Source: Posidonia oceanica (taxonomy: Eukaryota > Streptophyta > Magnoliopsida > Alismatales > Posidoniaceae). From it: a DNA stretch of 64,000 nucleotides. Both the position numbers and the translations under genes were made by a program. The stretch is taken from NCBI GenBank assembly GCA_037176725.1, contig JAZBRS010000054.1, positions 17,874,001 to 17,938,000 of the forward strand, given 5' to 3'. Positions 1-10,454 of the stretch are shown piece after piece. The first letter of the stretch is position 1; every line of letters starts with the position of its first letter. The notes below the pieces were generated by a model that ran no database searches, was not told the origin of the DNA, and saw nothing but the letters and a program-made list of their open reading frames with translations.

Positions 1-1909
1 AGAGATTAGAATTTTATAAACACAATAGGGCTAGATGAGAATCAAGCCAATCATTAGGGATGAGTTAGGGATTGCATAAACTGGAATAGCAAGACTCCAC
101 TTGAGCTAGGGTTGGAAACTAAAAGACTAAATAACCTAGAAATACTAAGGTTTTCCCTAATTGGTCAAGATGAACATTAGGGAACACAATAATTTAGAAT
201 TGGATCTTGGCACTACAACTTAGTGTTCTGGGTGCCGTTGGTGTGGGTGTGTGGTCTTATTAGTACGTTGGGACTTCGGGACTACTGCTTTGCTTCTGTG
301 TGGTGCCGGATGGGTAAATGATACACCCAGAAAGTGCTTTTTTTTCCTGTTGTGTGGTGTTCTGTAATGTGATTCTGGGCTCGACAGTGGAGCTGTCGAG
401 GCTGTGTTTTGAGCTGCGATTTCAGCTCATGGTTTTGTGCTGTGCTTGTTACTGTGTATTGAGGTAATTTGGGTTGTCATTTAAGGATTTCGAAATCGTT
501 TTCGAAATGAGTATTGAAAAGAAAATGCAGGGGTTTGGCAAAGGTTTTTGAAAGAGTTTTCCGGTGTTTTCTATGTGTGGCGGACCAAAATACTGGAGGA
601 GTGTGTCGACGGGATCAAGGGATGTGACGACATTCTTGGTTGGCCAGGCACGTTGCCTAGGTTGATGTCTTGAGACCAAGAGGCTGAGGTAAGTGTTCAT
701 CAGATCTTGGAGGTATGATACTCCTTAATTGTCGTTCACGAGGCTGAGGCTGAGGTCCGTGGGTTGGGGGTACCGACTGGACTTCGAGGTATGACACTCT
801 GCTTGTTCCGGGTGACGAGGACCCAGGGTACTGACTATACGTAGTGTATCCTGGCAGCAAACACAGGGGGTATGAGACTTTTGAGTAGCTGGATGTGATA
901 CCCTAGTTAGTACGGGTACTGAGACTGCTTGGTGTGGACTGAGCCTGGGTGTGAGGAGCCCCTGGGGTTTGGAGCACTGAGTTAGGACGCGTAGACGGCG
1001 TACCCTATGGTGTCCTGATTAGAGATTGGACCTGTTGAAGCTTGTTGGCCGGGACGGTTCACTCCCCCACAGGGTGGTCGACCGTAGTAGTGCAGGGACA
1101 CCGTGGTAGCACCTCGGTGGATTGCTTGTGGCTAGGTGTCTCGTTTGGGCCTGAGTGACGACACTTTGTTTGCTTGTGTGTGGTTAGCTGTGCTTGTGGC
1201 CGCGTCTATGGGGTGTAGATCTTGCACTAGTGAGGCGCATTGGTTTGGCTGAGCAGTGTCTCAGCACTGGCTTTGTGTTTTGGTGTTTGTTGTGTTGTGT
1301 GTGTGTGTGTTGAATGCTATTGAAGGTATTCAGACACGGTTGGTTGTTAAGTCCGCACCAGGAGTGTGATGGACCAGACCGTGTCTTTTGAGGCTTGATT
1401 TGGCTAGTGTGGTTATTTCAAGCGTGTATAAAGATTTTGAAAAGAGCATGCAAATGGTTTTGAAATGAAAAGAGAAAAGATGATTTCAAATGCAAGTTTT
1501 TGGTGGTTTGCTTTGTGGGCAATCAGGTATGCCCTGTCGTGGTATCCAGAAGTGATGCCTATGTTTATTGCTTGTGGGGTAGTTACGGTTGTTTTCTTAA
1601 CGTTGTTTGTCGAGCTATTTGTGTGTGTAGGTGACGTGTGTGCTGAGAGACCTATTGAGTGGTCACTCACGTGTGTTTTGTTTTTGTTCTTGACAGGTGC
1701 AGGATAGGAGCTGGAGTTGTTAGTGCATATAGGAGAGGAGTCACACTGCCTCACATCAAGGGTTCTGAGTAAGTGAGTTGTTTAAGTTTATTTTATTTCT
1801 GTTTTATAGTATTTGTGAGAATTTAGTTCTGTAGTTCAGGAATGCTAATAGGATTTTAAAAAAAAAAATGTTAGCTAGTTTGAGAGGTAACAACATTGGG
1901 GTCGTTACA
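1..1909 (+). repeat. Block A of the composite satellite, unit cut by window edge
   Basis: Non-coding repeat block; the first roughly 230 bp of the block lie outside the window. It is recognised by alignment by eye with the full copies at 49527-51669, 53146-55257 and 56736-58881. It ends in GTCGTTACA, preceded by a copy of GTAACGAC, so the last 22 bp form an imperfect palindrome. The middle and end are homologous to the 3' half of the LTRs of B1 and B2: shared stretches include the GTGATACCCTAGT box, the GGACTGAGCC box and the AGTGCATAT box. I therefore read block A as a 5'-truncated LTR captured by the satellite. A GT microsatellite lies near 1295-1312. The 60-113 codon frames inside are not conserved between copies. 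Confidence 0.85.
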
Positions 1910-2748
1910 TAAATGGTTTTCGATTTGACAAAAAAGTTTGACTTTTTTTTAAGATAGTGTTTTATTAAACAATTACGTGTCATTTTTAATAAATGAATTT
2001 TTTCATAGGTGTATCATATTTTCCACCTCTATATTGCTATTATGGATATTTCCTTGAATTCGATACACTTTTGTCTGCTTATAATCTATTTGTAAAGGCT
2101 TATTGGTTTATGAACTTCAAAAAAGTTTGACCTTTTTATTTTTGAATTCTCCAATTAATTTTTTGACAATAACAAACAATGATTTATTTATTTTGCAATG
2201 TTATGTACCAACAACACTTCTCTACTTTATTTTTACACAATTTTGAAGATTTCTACGAAAATTACAAAAGTTTTCGAGATTTCTCCCATTTTATCGATTA
2301 ACAATAAGTGTTTGTATACGATTTTTTGTAATATTTTAAAATATCATTGGTTTCCTTAATTTATTGTTTTTTTGTATGTTTTGACCTACAACCTCAATGG
2401 ATCATATTTTGATAACTTTTAGTGTCATTTATATTAGATGAATTTTTTCATAGGTATATCATATTTTCCACCTCTATATTTCTATTATCGTTATTTCCAT
2501 AAATTAGATATTTTTCTCAGCTCATACTCAATTTCTAAAGGCTTACTATTTTTCGAACTTTAAAAAAGTTTGACTTTTTTTTTTGAATTCTCCAATTACT
2601 TTTTGACATTAACAAACAACGATTTTTCTATTTTGCATTGTTATATACCAACAACACTTTTCAACTTCATTTTTACACAATTTTGAAGATTACTACGAAA
2701 ATTACAAAAGTTTTCGAGATTTCTTCCATTTTATCGATTAACAATAAT
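1910..2748 (+). repeat. Block S, deleted form with two AT-rich monomers
   Basis: AT-rich satellite made of diverged monomers of about 540 bp. Each monomer carries, in order, a TTTCGATTTGACAAAAAAG box, a box reading TTTCCACCTCTATATT, an AAAAAGTTTGAC box, a TTGACATTAACAAACAACG box and a final TTTTATCGATTAACAATA. The usual block has about 2.75 monomers. This one passes from the end of the first monomer directly into the middle of the third near 2430, so the second monomer is missing. Unequal exchange between monomers would explain it. There are no credible genes. Confidence 0.85.
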
Positions 2749-4297
2749 ATTCAGGATACACTAGGAGGCGGGATTTGCCGGCGCGCTTCACTGGCAAACT
2801 TTCTAGGCGTTTCTGGCACCCAACGGACGCCAGGGGCACCTAGGAGGCACCCATTTTGTCTGGGTTGGGCCTGAATTTGATGATAACCAATCTATTGGAG
2901 GTTGCTCTTTTGTTGTTGAAGTATAGAATCTGATTTTTTGTTTTATATTGAGTTTTGTGGAATTAAAATGAGTCCTTGTCCTTTAAGAGATTAGAATTTT
3001 ATAAACACAGTAGGGCAAGATGAGAATTAAGCCAATCATTAGAGATGAGTTAGGGATTGCATAAAATGGAATAGCAAGACCCCACTTGAGTTAGGGTTGG
3101 AAACTAAAAGACTAAATAACATAGAAATGCTAAGGTTTCTCCTAATTAGTCTAGATGGACATTAGGAAACATAATAATTTAGGATTTGATCTTGGCACTA
3201 GAACTTAGTGTTCTGGGTGCTGTTGGTGTGGCTGTGTGGTCTTGCAAGTACGTTGGGACTTCGGTAGCAGTGCTTTGCTTCTGTGTGGTGTCGGAAGGGT
3301 AAATGATATACCCAGAAGGTGTTTTTGTTCCCAGTTGTGTAGTGTTTTGTAATGTGGTTCTGGGCTCAACAGTGGAGCTGTCGAGGCTGTGTTTTGAGCT
3401 GCGATTTCAGCTTGTGGTTTTGTTTTGTCCTTGGTATTGTGTTTTGATGTTTTTTGAGTTGTCATATAAAGATTTCGAAATGATTTTCGAAAAGAGTTTT
3501 AAAAAGGAAATGCAGGGATTTGGCAAACGCTTTTGATAGGGTTTTCCGCTGTTTTCTGTGTGTGGCGGACCAAGATACTGGATGGGCGTGTCGACGGAAT
3601 CAGGGGATATGACGACATTCCTAGTTGGCCGAGCGCGTTGCCTAAGTTGAGGTCCTAAGACCAAGAGGCTGAGGTAAGTTTTCGTTGGATCTTGGAGGCG
3701 TGATACTCCTTGATTGTCGTTCACGAGGCCGAGGCTGAGGTCTGCGGGTTGGGGGTACCGACTCGACTAGGAGGTATGACAGTCCACTTGTTCTGGTTGT
3801 CGAGGACCAAGGTACTGACTGTACATAGTGTATCGTGGCAGTGGACACCGGGGGTATGAGATCTCTGAGTAGCTGGACGTGATACCCTAGTTAGTACGGG
3901 TATCGAGACTGCTTGGTGTGGACTGAGCCTGGGGATGATGAGTCCAGGGGTTTGTAGCACTGAGTTAGGGTGCTTAGACGGCGTAACCTATGGTGTCCTG
4001 CTGAGAGACAGGACCTGTTGAGGCTTGTTGGCCAGGACGGTTCACTCCCCCACAGCATGGTCGACCATAGCAGTGTAAGGACACCGTGGTATCGCCTCGG
4101 TGGACTGCTTGGGGCTAGGTGTCTCACTTGGGCCCGAGTGACGACACTTTGTTTGCTTGTGTGTGGTTAGCTGTGCTTGTGGCCGCGCCTGTGGGGCGTA
4201 AGTCTTGCGCTTCTGAGGCACATTGGTTTGGCTGAGCAGTGTCTCAGCGCGGGCTTTGTCTTTTGGTGTTTGTTGTGTTGTGTGTGTTTGTATTGAA
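2749..4297 (+). repeat. Block A, truncated at an orientation switch
   Basis: Starts with the GC-rich header (ACTAGGAGGCGGGATTTGCC and a run of GGCGCC-like words) that always follows the S block, then continues as block A. It stops after the GT microsatellite at about 4290, where sequence continues in inverted orientation. About 550 bp of the normal 3' end, including the palindromic GTCGTTACA terminus, are missing. The short frames on both strands match no protein family I recognise and are interrupted in other copies. Confidence 0.85.
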
Positions 4298-5101
4298 AAT
4301 ACCAAAAAACTCTTTCGATAACCTTTGCCACACACCTGCATTTTCTTTTCGAAACTCTTTTCGAAAATATTTCGAAATCCTTAGATGACAACTCAAAATA
4401 TTTCAAAACACAGTACGAAGCACAATACAAAACAATGAGCTGAAATCACAGCTCAAAACACAGCCTCGACAGCTCCACTGTCGAGCCAAAACCACATTAC
4501 AAAACACCAAACAACAGGGAACAAAAGTACCTTCTGGGTATATCATTTACCCATCCGGCACCACATAGAAGCAAAGCACTGCTCCCGAAGTTCCAACGTA
4601 CTTACGAGACCATACACCCACACCAACAGCACCCAAAACACTATGTTCTGGTATAAAGATCCAATCCTAAATTATTATGTTTCCTAATGTCCATCTAGAC
4701 TAATTAGGGAAAACCTTATCATTTCTCGGTTATTTAGTCTTTTTGTTTCCAACCCTAGCTCAAGTGGGGTCTTGCTATTCCATTTTATACAATCCCTAAC
4801 TCATTCCTAATGATTGGCTTAATTCTCATCTTGCCCTAATGTGTTTATAAAATTCTAATGTCTTAAAGGAAAAGGATTCATTTTAATTCTACAAAACTCA
4901 TCATAAAACCAAAAATCAGATTCTAAACTTCAATAATGAAAAAGCAACCTCTAATAGATCGGTTATCACCAAAATCAGGCCCAACCCAAACATAATGGGC
5001 ACCTCCTGGGCGCCCCTGGCATCCCTTTGCTGCCAGAAACGCTTGAAAAGTTCGCCAGTGAAGTGCATCGGCGAATCTCGCCCCCTAGTGTCACAGAATC
5101 T
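4298..5101 (-). repeat. Block A, inverted partial copy
   Basis: Reverse-orientation copy covering only the first roughly 800 bp of block A. Read on the minus strand it runs from the GC-rich header near 5100 to the CGAAAAGAGTTT region near 4310. With the preceding + copy it makes a head-to-head arrangement around 4297/4298 with an unpaired centre of about 760 bp. The header carries TGTCACAGAATC in place of the usual TGTCGCCAGAATC. Confidence 0.8.
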
Positions 5102-5902
5102 TCTTGTTAATCGATTAAATGGAAGAAATCTCGAAAACTTTTGTAATTTTCGTAGTAATCTTCAAAATTGTGTAAAAATGAAGTTGAGAAGTGTTATTGG
5201 TACTTAACAATGCAAAATAGAAAATTCGTTGTTTGTTAATGTCATAAAAGTAATTGGAGAATTCAAAAATAAAAAAGTCAAACTTTTTTAAAGTTCGAAA
5301 ACCAATAAGCCTTTAGAAATTGAGTATAAGTTGACAAAAGTGTATCGAATTCAAGGAAATATCGATAATAGAAATATAGAGGTGGAAAATATGATACACC
5401 TATGAAAAAATTCATCTAATATAAATGACATGTAAATGTTTAATAAAACGCTATCTTAATAAAAGTTAATCTTTTTTGTCAAATCGAAAACCATCTATCA
5501 TCTAGTATTTTATTTGAATGACATCAAATGTCATCAAAACATGATTCACAGATAATATTGGTCGTAATGTAAAAAACAACAATCAAATATTAAAACAATA
5601 TATTTTTTGAAAAGTAACAAAAAACTGTTAACTAACACATACTGTTTTTCGATAAAATGGAAGAAATCTCAAAAGATTTTGTAATTTTCATAGAAATCTT
5701 ATAAATTGAGTAAAACTCATGAAGAGAAGTGTAGTTGGTATATAATAATGCAAAATAGATAAATCGTTGTATGTAATTGTCAAAAAACAAGTAAGAGAAC
5801 TCAAAAATAAAAAAAGTCAAACATTTTCAAATCTTCTAAAGCAATGTGCCTTTAAAATTTGAGTATAATTTGTCAGAAGTGTATCAAATTCGAGGAAATA
5901 CC
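5102..5902 (-). repeat. Block S, left part, interrupted by element B1
   Basis: Inverted AT-rich satellite: the truncated third monomer (about 5102-5505) and part of the second (5506-5902). It stops at GAGGAAATACC, exactly where B1 inserted, and resumes at 11793 with GATGATTGATATTTA after the duplicated target. The uninterrupted wording can be seen at 45560-45575. Confidence 0.85.
5898..5902. repeat. Target site duplication of B1, left copy
   Basis: ATACC precedes the LTR start TGTAACACC. The right copy at 11793-11797 reads ATACT, one substitution away. Empty sites in other S blocks read AATACCGATGATT, so the right copy carries the mutation. Confidence 0.8.
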
Positions 5903-6095
5903 TGTAACACCTGGGAATTCATTTTCCTTGTTATTATGCTTTTTGATGAATTCCTTGGCTGTAGTCGGGTGTTACTGGCCTTACGGGTCCCACTTGAGGT
6001 TGTTGTGGGCCCCATTTGTGGTTTATGTAGGTCTCCACCTGTATTTTTGTTGTGGACTCTCACTTGTAGTGGTTGATGGGACAGATTGTGGTCTA

Positions 6096-6440
6096 GTCCC
6101 TGGTTTTCTCTCTCTCTTTCTCTCCCTCTCTTTCTCTCCCATTCTCTCTCACTCTCTCTCTCCCTCCCTCTCTCTTTCCCCCACCTCTCCCTCACGTGCT
6201 TCTCCTCCCCCCCCATGCATGCCATCTCCTCGCCCTCACGCGTGCCTCCTCTCCCCCTCCCCACTCGTGCCCGCTCCTCCTCCTCTCCTCCCCGTGCTCG
6301 TGCCCTAACCCTAGCCTGCGCAGCATCCCCCTCTCCCTCTCCCTCTCCCCATCTCCATCTCCTCCTCCTTCCACTCTCCCCTCCTCCATTTCCCCCTCCT
6401 CTCCCCTCCCCTCCTTCCTCTTCCTCTTCCTCCTCGGTTG
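6096..6440 (+). repeat. Pyrimidine-rich tract in the B1 LTR
   Basis: Almost pure C/T sequence with CTCTCT and CCTCCTC runs. The B2 LTR has the complementary purine-rich tract at about 38300-38650, so it is a family trait. Such tracts can adopt triplex forms and can act in plant promoters; here that is inference. It lies about 200 bp upstream of a TATA-like stretch. Confidence 0.8.
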
Positions 6441-6621
6441 TTGGCGGCTGTTGGTGGTAGCCGGCGTGCGTTGGCAGCCGATGGTGGTGCGGCGAGCTCT
6501 GGTCGTCGTCCTGATGGAGCGGCGAGCCCAAGTGCGGCGCATGGAGCTCGGTGTGCGTGTGGATCGTCGGGGGACGGGGGTTGTCCCTCCATCCCATGGT
6601 ACACTCCTCGCCCTAGGAGCT

Positions 6622-6634
6622 CTAAATATATAAA
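6622..6634 (+). promoter_or_regulatory. Possible TATA box of the B1 LTR
   Basis: CTAAATATATAAA lies just downstream of the pyrimidine tract, and B2 has CTAAATATTTAGATA at the matching place (about 38147-38162, minus strand). The position within the LTR fits a promoter, but there is no transcript evidence. Confidence 0.3.
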
Positions 6635-7410
6635 ATTTGCAATGCATGTGTCCCTTGCCATGTTTTGAATGCCATGTTAATGATTTGATGATTTTTAGGA
6701 ATTTATATGCATTTAGTCGAATTTATTTGGCTTGAGTTGATTTATAGCTCAAATGTGGATCTTTGAGGTTTTCTTGAGTTGTAGGCATCAGAATGGCTTG
6801 ATTATGCTTTTATTATGTACCTTGCCATAATATTGTGCTATGTTAGTGATTTGGTAATTTTAGAGATTTTCTATGGTTTTGGCCAAATATATGGCCCGAG
6901 CGGCTTAATTGCCTGATTGTGGTTTTCCTGTGAATTCTAGTGTTTTGGGCCTCGTATTGAGGCGAATGTGATATGTTTGGATTGCTTGAGTGGATGTGCT
7001 CGCTTCCATATGTTGCATGCTTATTTTGGCGTGGGTTTCATAGTGTTTGAGTTTTTAATAGAAAATGGCTTGAATATTGGATTTCCAGTGTTTTTGTGAG
7101 TTGCATGCTTCGGAGCGCCATAATATATGTATGGTTGCATTCCTTGTTTAATTCCGGAGATTCCAGTATATGGCATGCTAGTTTTGGAGTTTTATTCGGG
7201 TTTTTTGGGTTTTAAGTTGGCTCCTTAAATTTTCTGCCCTGTCCTGGTTCGGCACGACCTTTTCGGTCGGTTAGCCGATTTCTAGGGAAAATCGGTACAC
7301 CGGTTCATATTAGTGTCACCTTTTTCCGTCAGATTTAGACCAGAACCTGTATTCGGTCGATCGATATTTGTCGGTTTGCCGTTTTCAAGGTTGGATCGGT
7401 CCGACCAGTG

Positions 7411-7535
7411 GATTTAGTTCCACCGAAGCAGGGATTTTCGATACGACCGGTGTAATATCGGTCTGTCGATCACTGTGCAGATCGGTCGGTTGATGGATTT
7501 AGTTCAACCGAAGCAGGGATTTTCGGTCTACTGGC
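7411..7535 (+). repeat. 85-bp partial tandem repeat in the B1 LTR
   Basis: The phrase GATTTAGTTCCACCGAAGC with GGGATTTTCG occurs at 7411 and again at 7496, embedded in a region full of CGGTCGGT and ATCGGT words. Related phrases lie inverted at 37285-37385 in B2. Confidence 0.7.
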
Positions 7536-7934
7536 TGGAGTACCGGTCTGCTGATTTTGGTCTGGGATGTTTTCCTGGGCTTGTTTTCCATTGTAGTTTC
7601 CTTGGTTGGTTTTGGGGCTTTTTGTGCTTTAGCCCATGATATTCAATAAATGTTTTCAAAGACATTTCTGAGGAAAAATATGGTTGGTTTGCAAATAATT
7701 TTGTCGAGGTTTTCCATGGCCGAAAACCTGGGAGTTGTGTTGGCTGGACTTGGGGATACGACGGCGTTCCTCGTGTGTTGCACACTTCGCCTGCATTGAG
7801 ATTTGGAGGTCAGGGTGCCGACCGTACCTAGCGGTATCATAGCAGCTGACTCGGGAGGTATGATACTCCTACGTAGCTAGGCGTGATACCCTAGTCGTTA
7901 CGGACACCGGGACTCACTTGGTCTTGGGTGCTGG

Positions 7935-8032
7935 CTGAGCCTAGGGGTTGGAGCCTCTAGTGGTTCGGAGCACTGGTGTTGGATGAGCCTAGGGGTTGGA
8001 GCCTCTAGTGGTTTAGAGTACTGAGTTGAGGT
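7935..8032 (+). repeat. 49-bp tandem duplication in the B1 LTR
   Basis: TGAGCCTAGGGGTTGGAGCC begins at 7935 and again at 7984. The 3' LTR shows the same duplication near 10690-10780, so it existed before this copy inserted. Confidence 0.75.
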
Positions 8033-9065
8033 CGCCATATATTATGCGTGCCCTGTGGTTTGTCCTGAGTGAGTACAACTCGTCCAGTTGGGGTGAGTAA
8101 CTTTCCTTGGTGGGGGATCGCTTTTGAGGCGTCTCTAGTGACGAGATGTCGGGATGGAAACGCTCCTCCGCAGGGCTGGTGTTCGTGGCTGTGCAGTGAG
8201 CTGCAGGGGTAAATTCCTAGTTACTGGTTGAGGCCAGGTTGGTTGCTTGGTGCCAGGCAACACGATCAGTTGTGGTTTTGTGCCCGCGGGGCTGTGTTTT
8301 GGTTGTTGCTGGCCGTATTAGGCCTTGAGCTTTGCCTGAGTTTGGACTTTGTGAGCTTTGCCTGAGTTTGGGCTTTGTGAGTTTTCCTATTTTTGGGCCA
8401 TATTGGGCCAGTTGCTTCCTGCCTGTGTAAGACGTGAGATTGTGGTTTGTTTTTGGGCCGTATTAGGCCTAATGTTTCTTGCCTAGTTTTGACGTGTGGC
8501 TTTGGTTTGAGCTTTGGGCCGGTGGGCCATTATATTGAAAGAGATCTAGTTTTGCGAGGTATTCCCGCCTTATTTTTGGCCGGTGGGCTGAATGCTTTCC
8601 CAGCCTGAGGGGTTGGAGGGTTTTGAGTGGTTCTGAGCATTTGGGCCGATGGGCCGTATTTTGTCAAATACTTTGTAAACGCCTGTCTTCCCCAGTTTTA
8701 GCTTGTTGGCTTTGAGAAGGGTGTTTTAATTGATTATATTGCTTATTGTGGACCCGGATTTGGAGTTTTACCGGTAGTACCATATTTGAGGTTTTATACC
8801 GGTTTCTCTCATGGTTTTTGCGAGTGTGTGCTGGGTGACGATTTCTAGATCACTCACGTGTGCTTTGTGTGGTTTTCAGGTACAGATGGTTAGCTGGTTC
8901 AGAGTTCTTGTGCATATAGTGGGAGTCACGTAGCTATTCACTGCATGTTTCTAGCACTAATATTTGTTGTTTAGCCCAGTAGTTAACTGTTGATGTAATA
9001 GTTAATTATGTTTTAAATTTATTAGGCTTGGTTTATGTTGGTAACGAATTGGGTCGTTACAGAAT

Positions 9066-9079
9066 TGGTATTAGAGCCC
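9066..9079 (+). other. Primer binding site of B1 (tRNA-Met type)
   Basis: TGGTATTAGAGCCC lies 4 bases after the 5' LTR end. The usual plant Ty3/gypsy and copia site is TGGTATCAGAGC, matching the 3' end of initiator tRNA-Met. One base differs here. B2 has TGGTATCAGAACC at the same place. Confidence 0.85.
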
Positions 9080-9235
9080 AGGTTCACTAGGTTGCACTTG
9101 CCTAGGAGTGGTCAGTCTAGTGACTTCATCGGAAATTGCATATCATGATCGAGTCTGCACCTGTTGTTTGGCATATATTGTTGCTTGTCTTATTGGCTGT
9201 GATGCTGGTTTTTGTTGCTTCTCTCCCGGTTCAGC

Positions 9236-10431
9236 ATGTCTCACCGTGGCCGTCGGAAGGATAAGGCTCCTGCTAAGGAACCTATGTCTCGAGAGGAGAG
9301 TGGTTGGCAGGACGTGTGGACGGAGTTGCGAGGCTGGATGCGTGGGGTCTCTCAGGCTTTTGGCAAGAGTGGCTCTGGTAGAGAGTCTGAGGGAGATCCG
9401 TGGCAACGCCAACTGAGCAAGCTCCACCCGCCGACTTTCAAGGGGACTAGTACTCTTGAGGAGAGCGAGGCATGGCTGCGAAGGATTGAGAAGTTGTTCG
9501 ATAGTTTGGCGTGCCCAGCGGAGCACTGGGTGCGGTTGGCTGCCTTTTAGCTCATCGGTGATGCCGATGAGTGGTGCAGAGCCACCATACTGCTGAAGTT
9601 CCCGGATTATATAATGGTCGACATCAAGTGGAAGGACTTTGAGGCTGCATTCCATGAGAAGTACTTCCCGAGCCATGTGAGGAGCCAATTCGACGAGAGT
9701 TTCGGAGTCTGCAACAGGGTAGGATGTCTATGGCTGAGTATGTAGCCTCTTTTGCTCGGTTGGAGAGGTTCGCCCAGGCCTTTGATTCTGAGGAAAGGCG
9801 GGTGGAGAGATTTCTATAAGGCCTTCAGTCCAGTTTGAGGGTGAAGGTAATGGACTGCCGATGTGCGACGGTAGCCGAAGTGGTCCAGATGGCTTCCCGC
9901 TTTGAAGAGGAGTACAACCTGTATGTGAGTTGTCACTCCAAGGGGAAGGCCAAGTTGCCCTTCACTTCCCAGTCCTCTGTTTCTAGTCCACCCAGGCCAA
10001 GTAGCTCAGGGAAGAGAAAGAAGGACAAATCTGGTAGTGGTTCTGGTGCTTAGCGTAGTTTTGCTCGAGGTGGTGGTGTAGGTCCAGCCTCCACTGCCCG
10101 GCACAGCTCTGCAGGAGTTGGTAGCACCAGTTTGAGTTAGGCTGCTTCGAGTGGACAGGGTAGCACCTAGTGTTTTCAGTGTAGCTAGGCGGGTCACTTT
10201 GCAGCACACTACCCTCAATTACAACAGGTGATGAATCGGAGTGGAGTGGTGTGCTACAACTGCGGAAGATCGGGACATGTGCAGAGGTTGTGTCCGGATC
10301 CTCCCAAGCGACTGGAGAATGTGCCACAGCAGCCGACCCGGGGGCGTGTGTTCTACATTTCAGCTCCCGACTGTTAGCCCTCTGGTAATGTTGTAGAGGG
10401 TAAGTCCCCGTAGTTATCTTTTGGTGGTGTG
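9236..10431 (+). pseudogene. gag: Broken gag of B1
   Basis: Encodes the capsid/nucleocapsid polyprotein of a Ty3/gypsy element, which would package element RNA into particles. The start MSHRGRRKDKAP aligns with the B2 gag start, so the ATG at 9236 is preferred over the upstream ATG at 9212. Capsid wording follows (LHPPTFKG, EAWLRRIEKL). A TAG at 9548 interrupts a conserved stretch, a frame change follows near 9700, and several more stops lie between 9815 and 10375. Near the end are two zinc knuckles. The second (CYNCGRSGHVQRLC) is intact; the first has lost its last cysteine, as in B2. The reading frame ends in a GTT-rich linker where the deletion begins. It cannot make a full product. Confidence 0.92.
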
Positions 10432-10454
10432 ACCCATTGTTGTTATTGTTGTTG

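Larger units (their letters stand above)
5903..9061 (+). repeat. 5' LTR of B1, 3159 bp
   Basis: Begins TGTAACACCTGGG and ends GGGTCGTTACA directly before the primer binding site. In order it contains a 350-bp pyrimidine-rich tract, an AT-rich TATA-like stretch, a region rich in CGGTCGGT and ACCGAAGC words, a 49-bp tandem duplication, the block-A-like region and the palindromic end. It matches the 3028-bp LTR of B2 on the other strand. The 237-, 151- and 149-codon frames around 5859-6647 are products of the CT-rich tract and are not genes. Confidence 0.9.

Noticed and set aside
1465..1707. 80-codon frame with hydrophobic segments resembling a small membrane protein
   Set aside because: Inside block A; equivalents in other copies are broken by stops or frame changes, and the region is LTR-derived.
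3925..3965. CTGATGAG-like word suggesting a hammerhead ribozyme (retrozyme)
   Set aside because: The GATGATGAGTCC wording is a mutation private to this copy; other block A copies read GTGAGGAGCCC, and the remaining core is not in place.
5884..6597. 237-codon minus-strand frame rich in E, R and G
   Set aside because: It is the complement of the pyrimidine-rich tract of the B1 LTR and runs across the LTR boundary into satellite.
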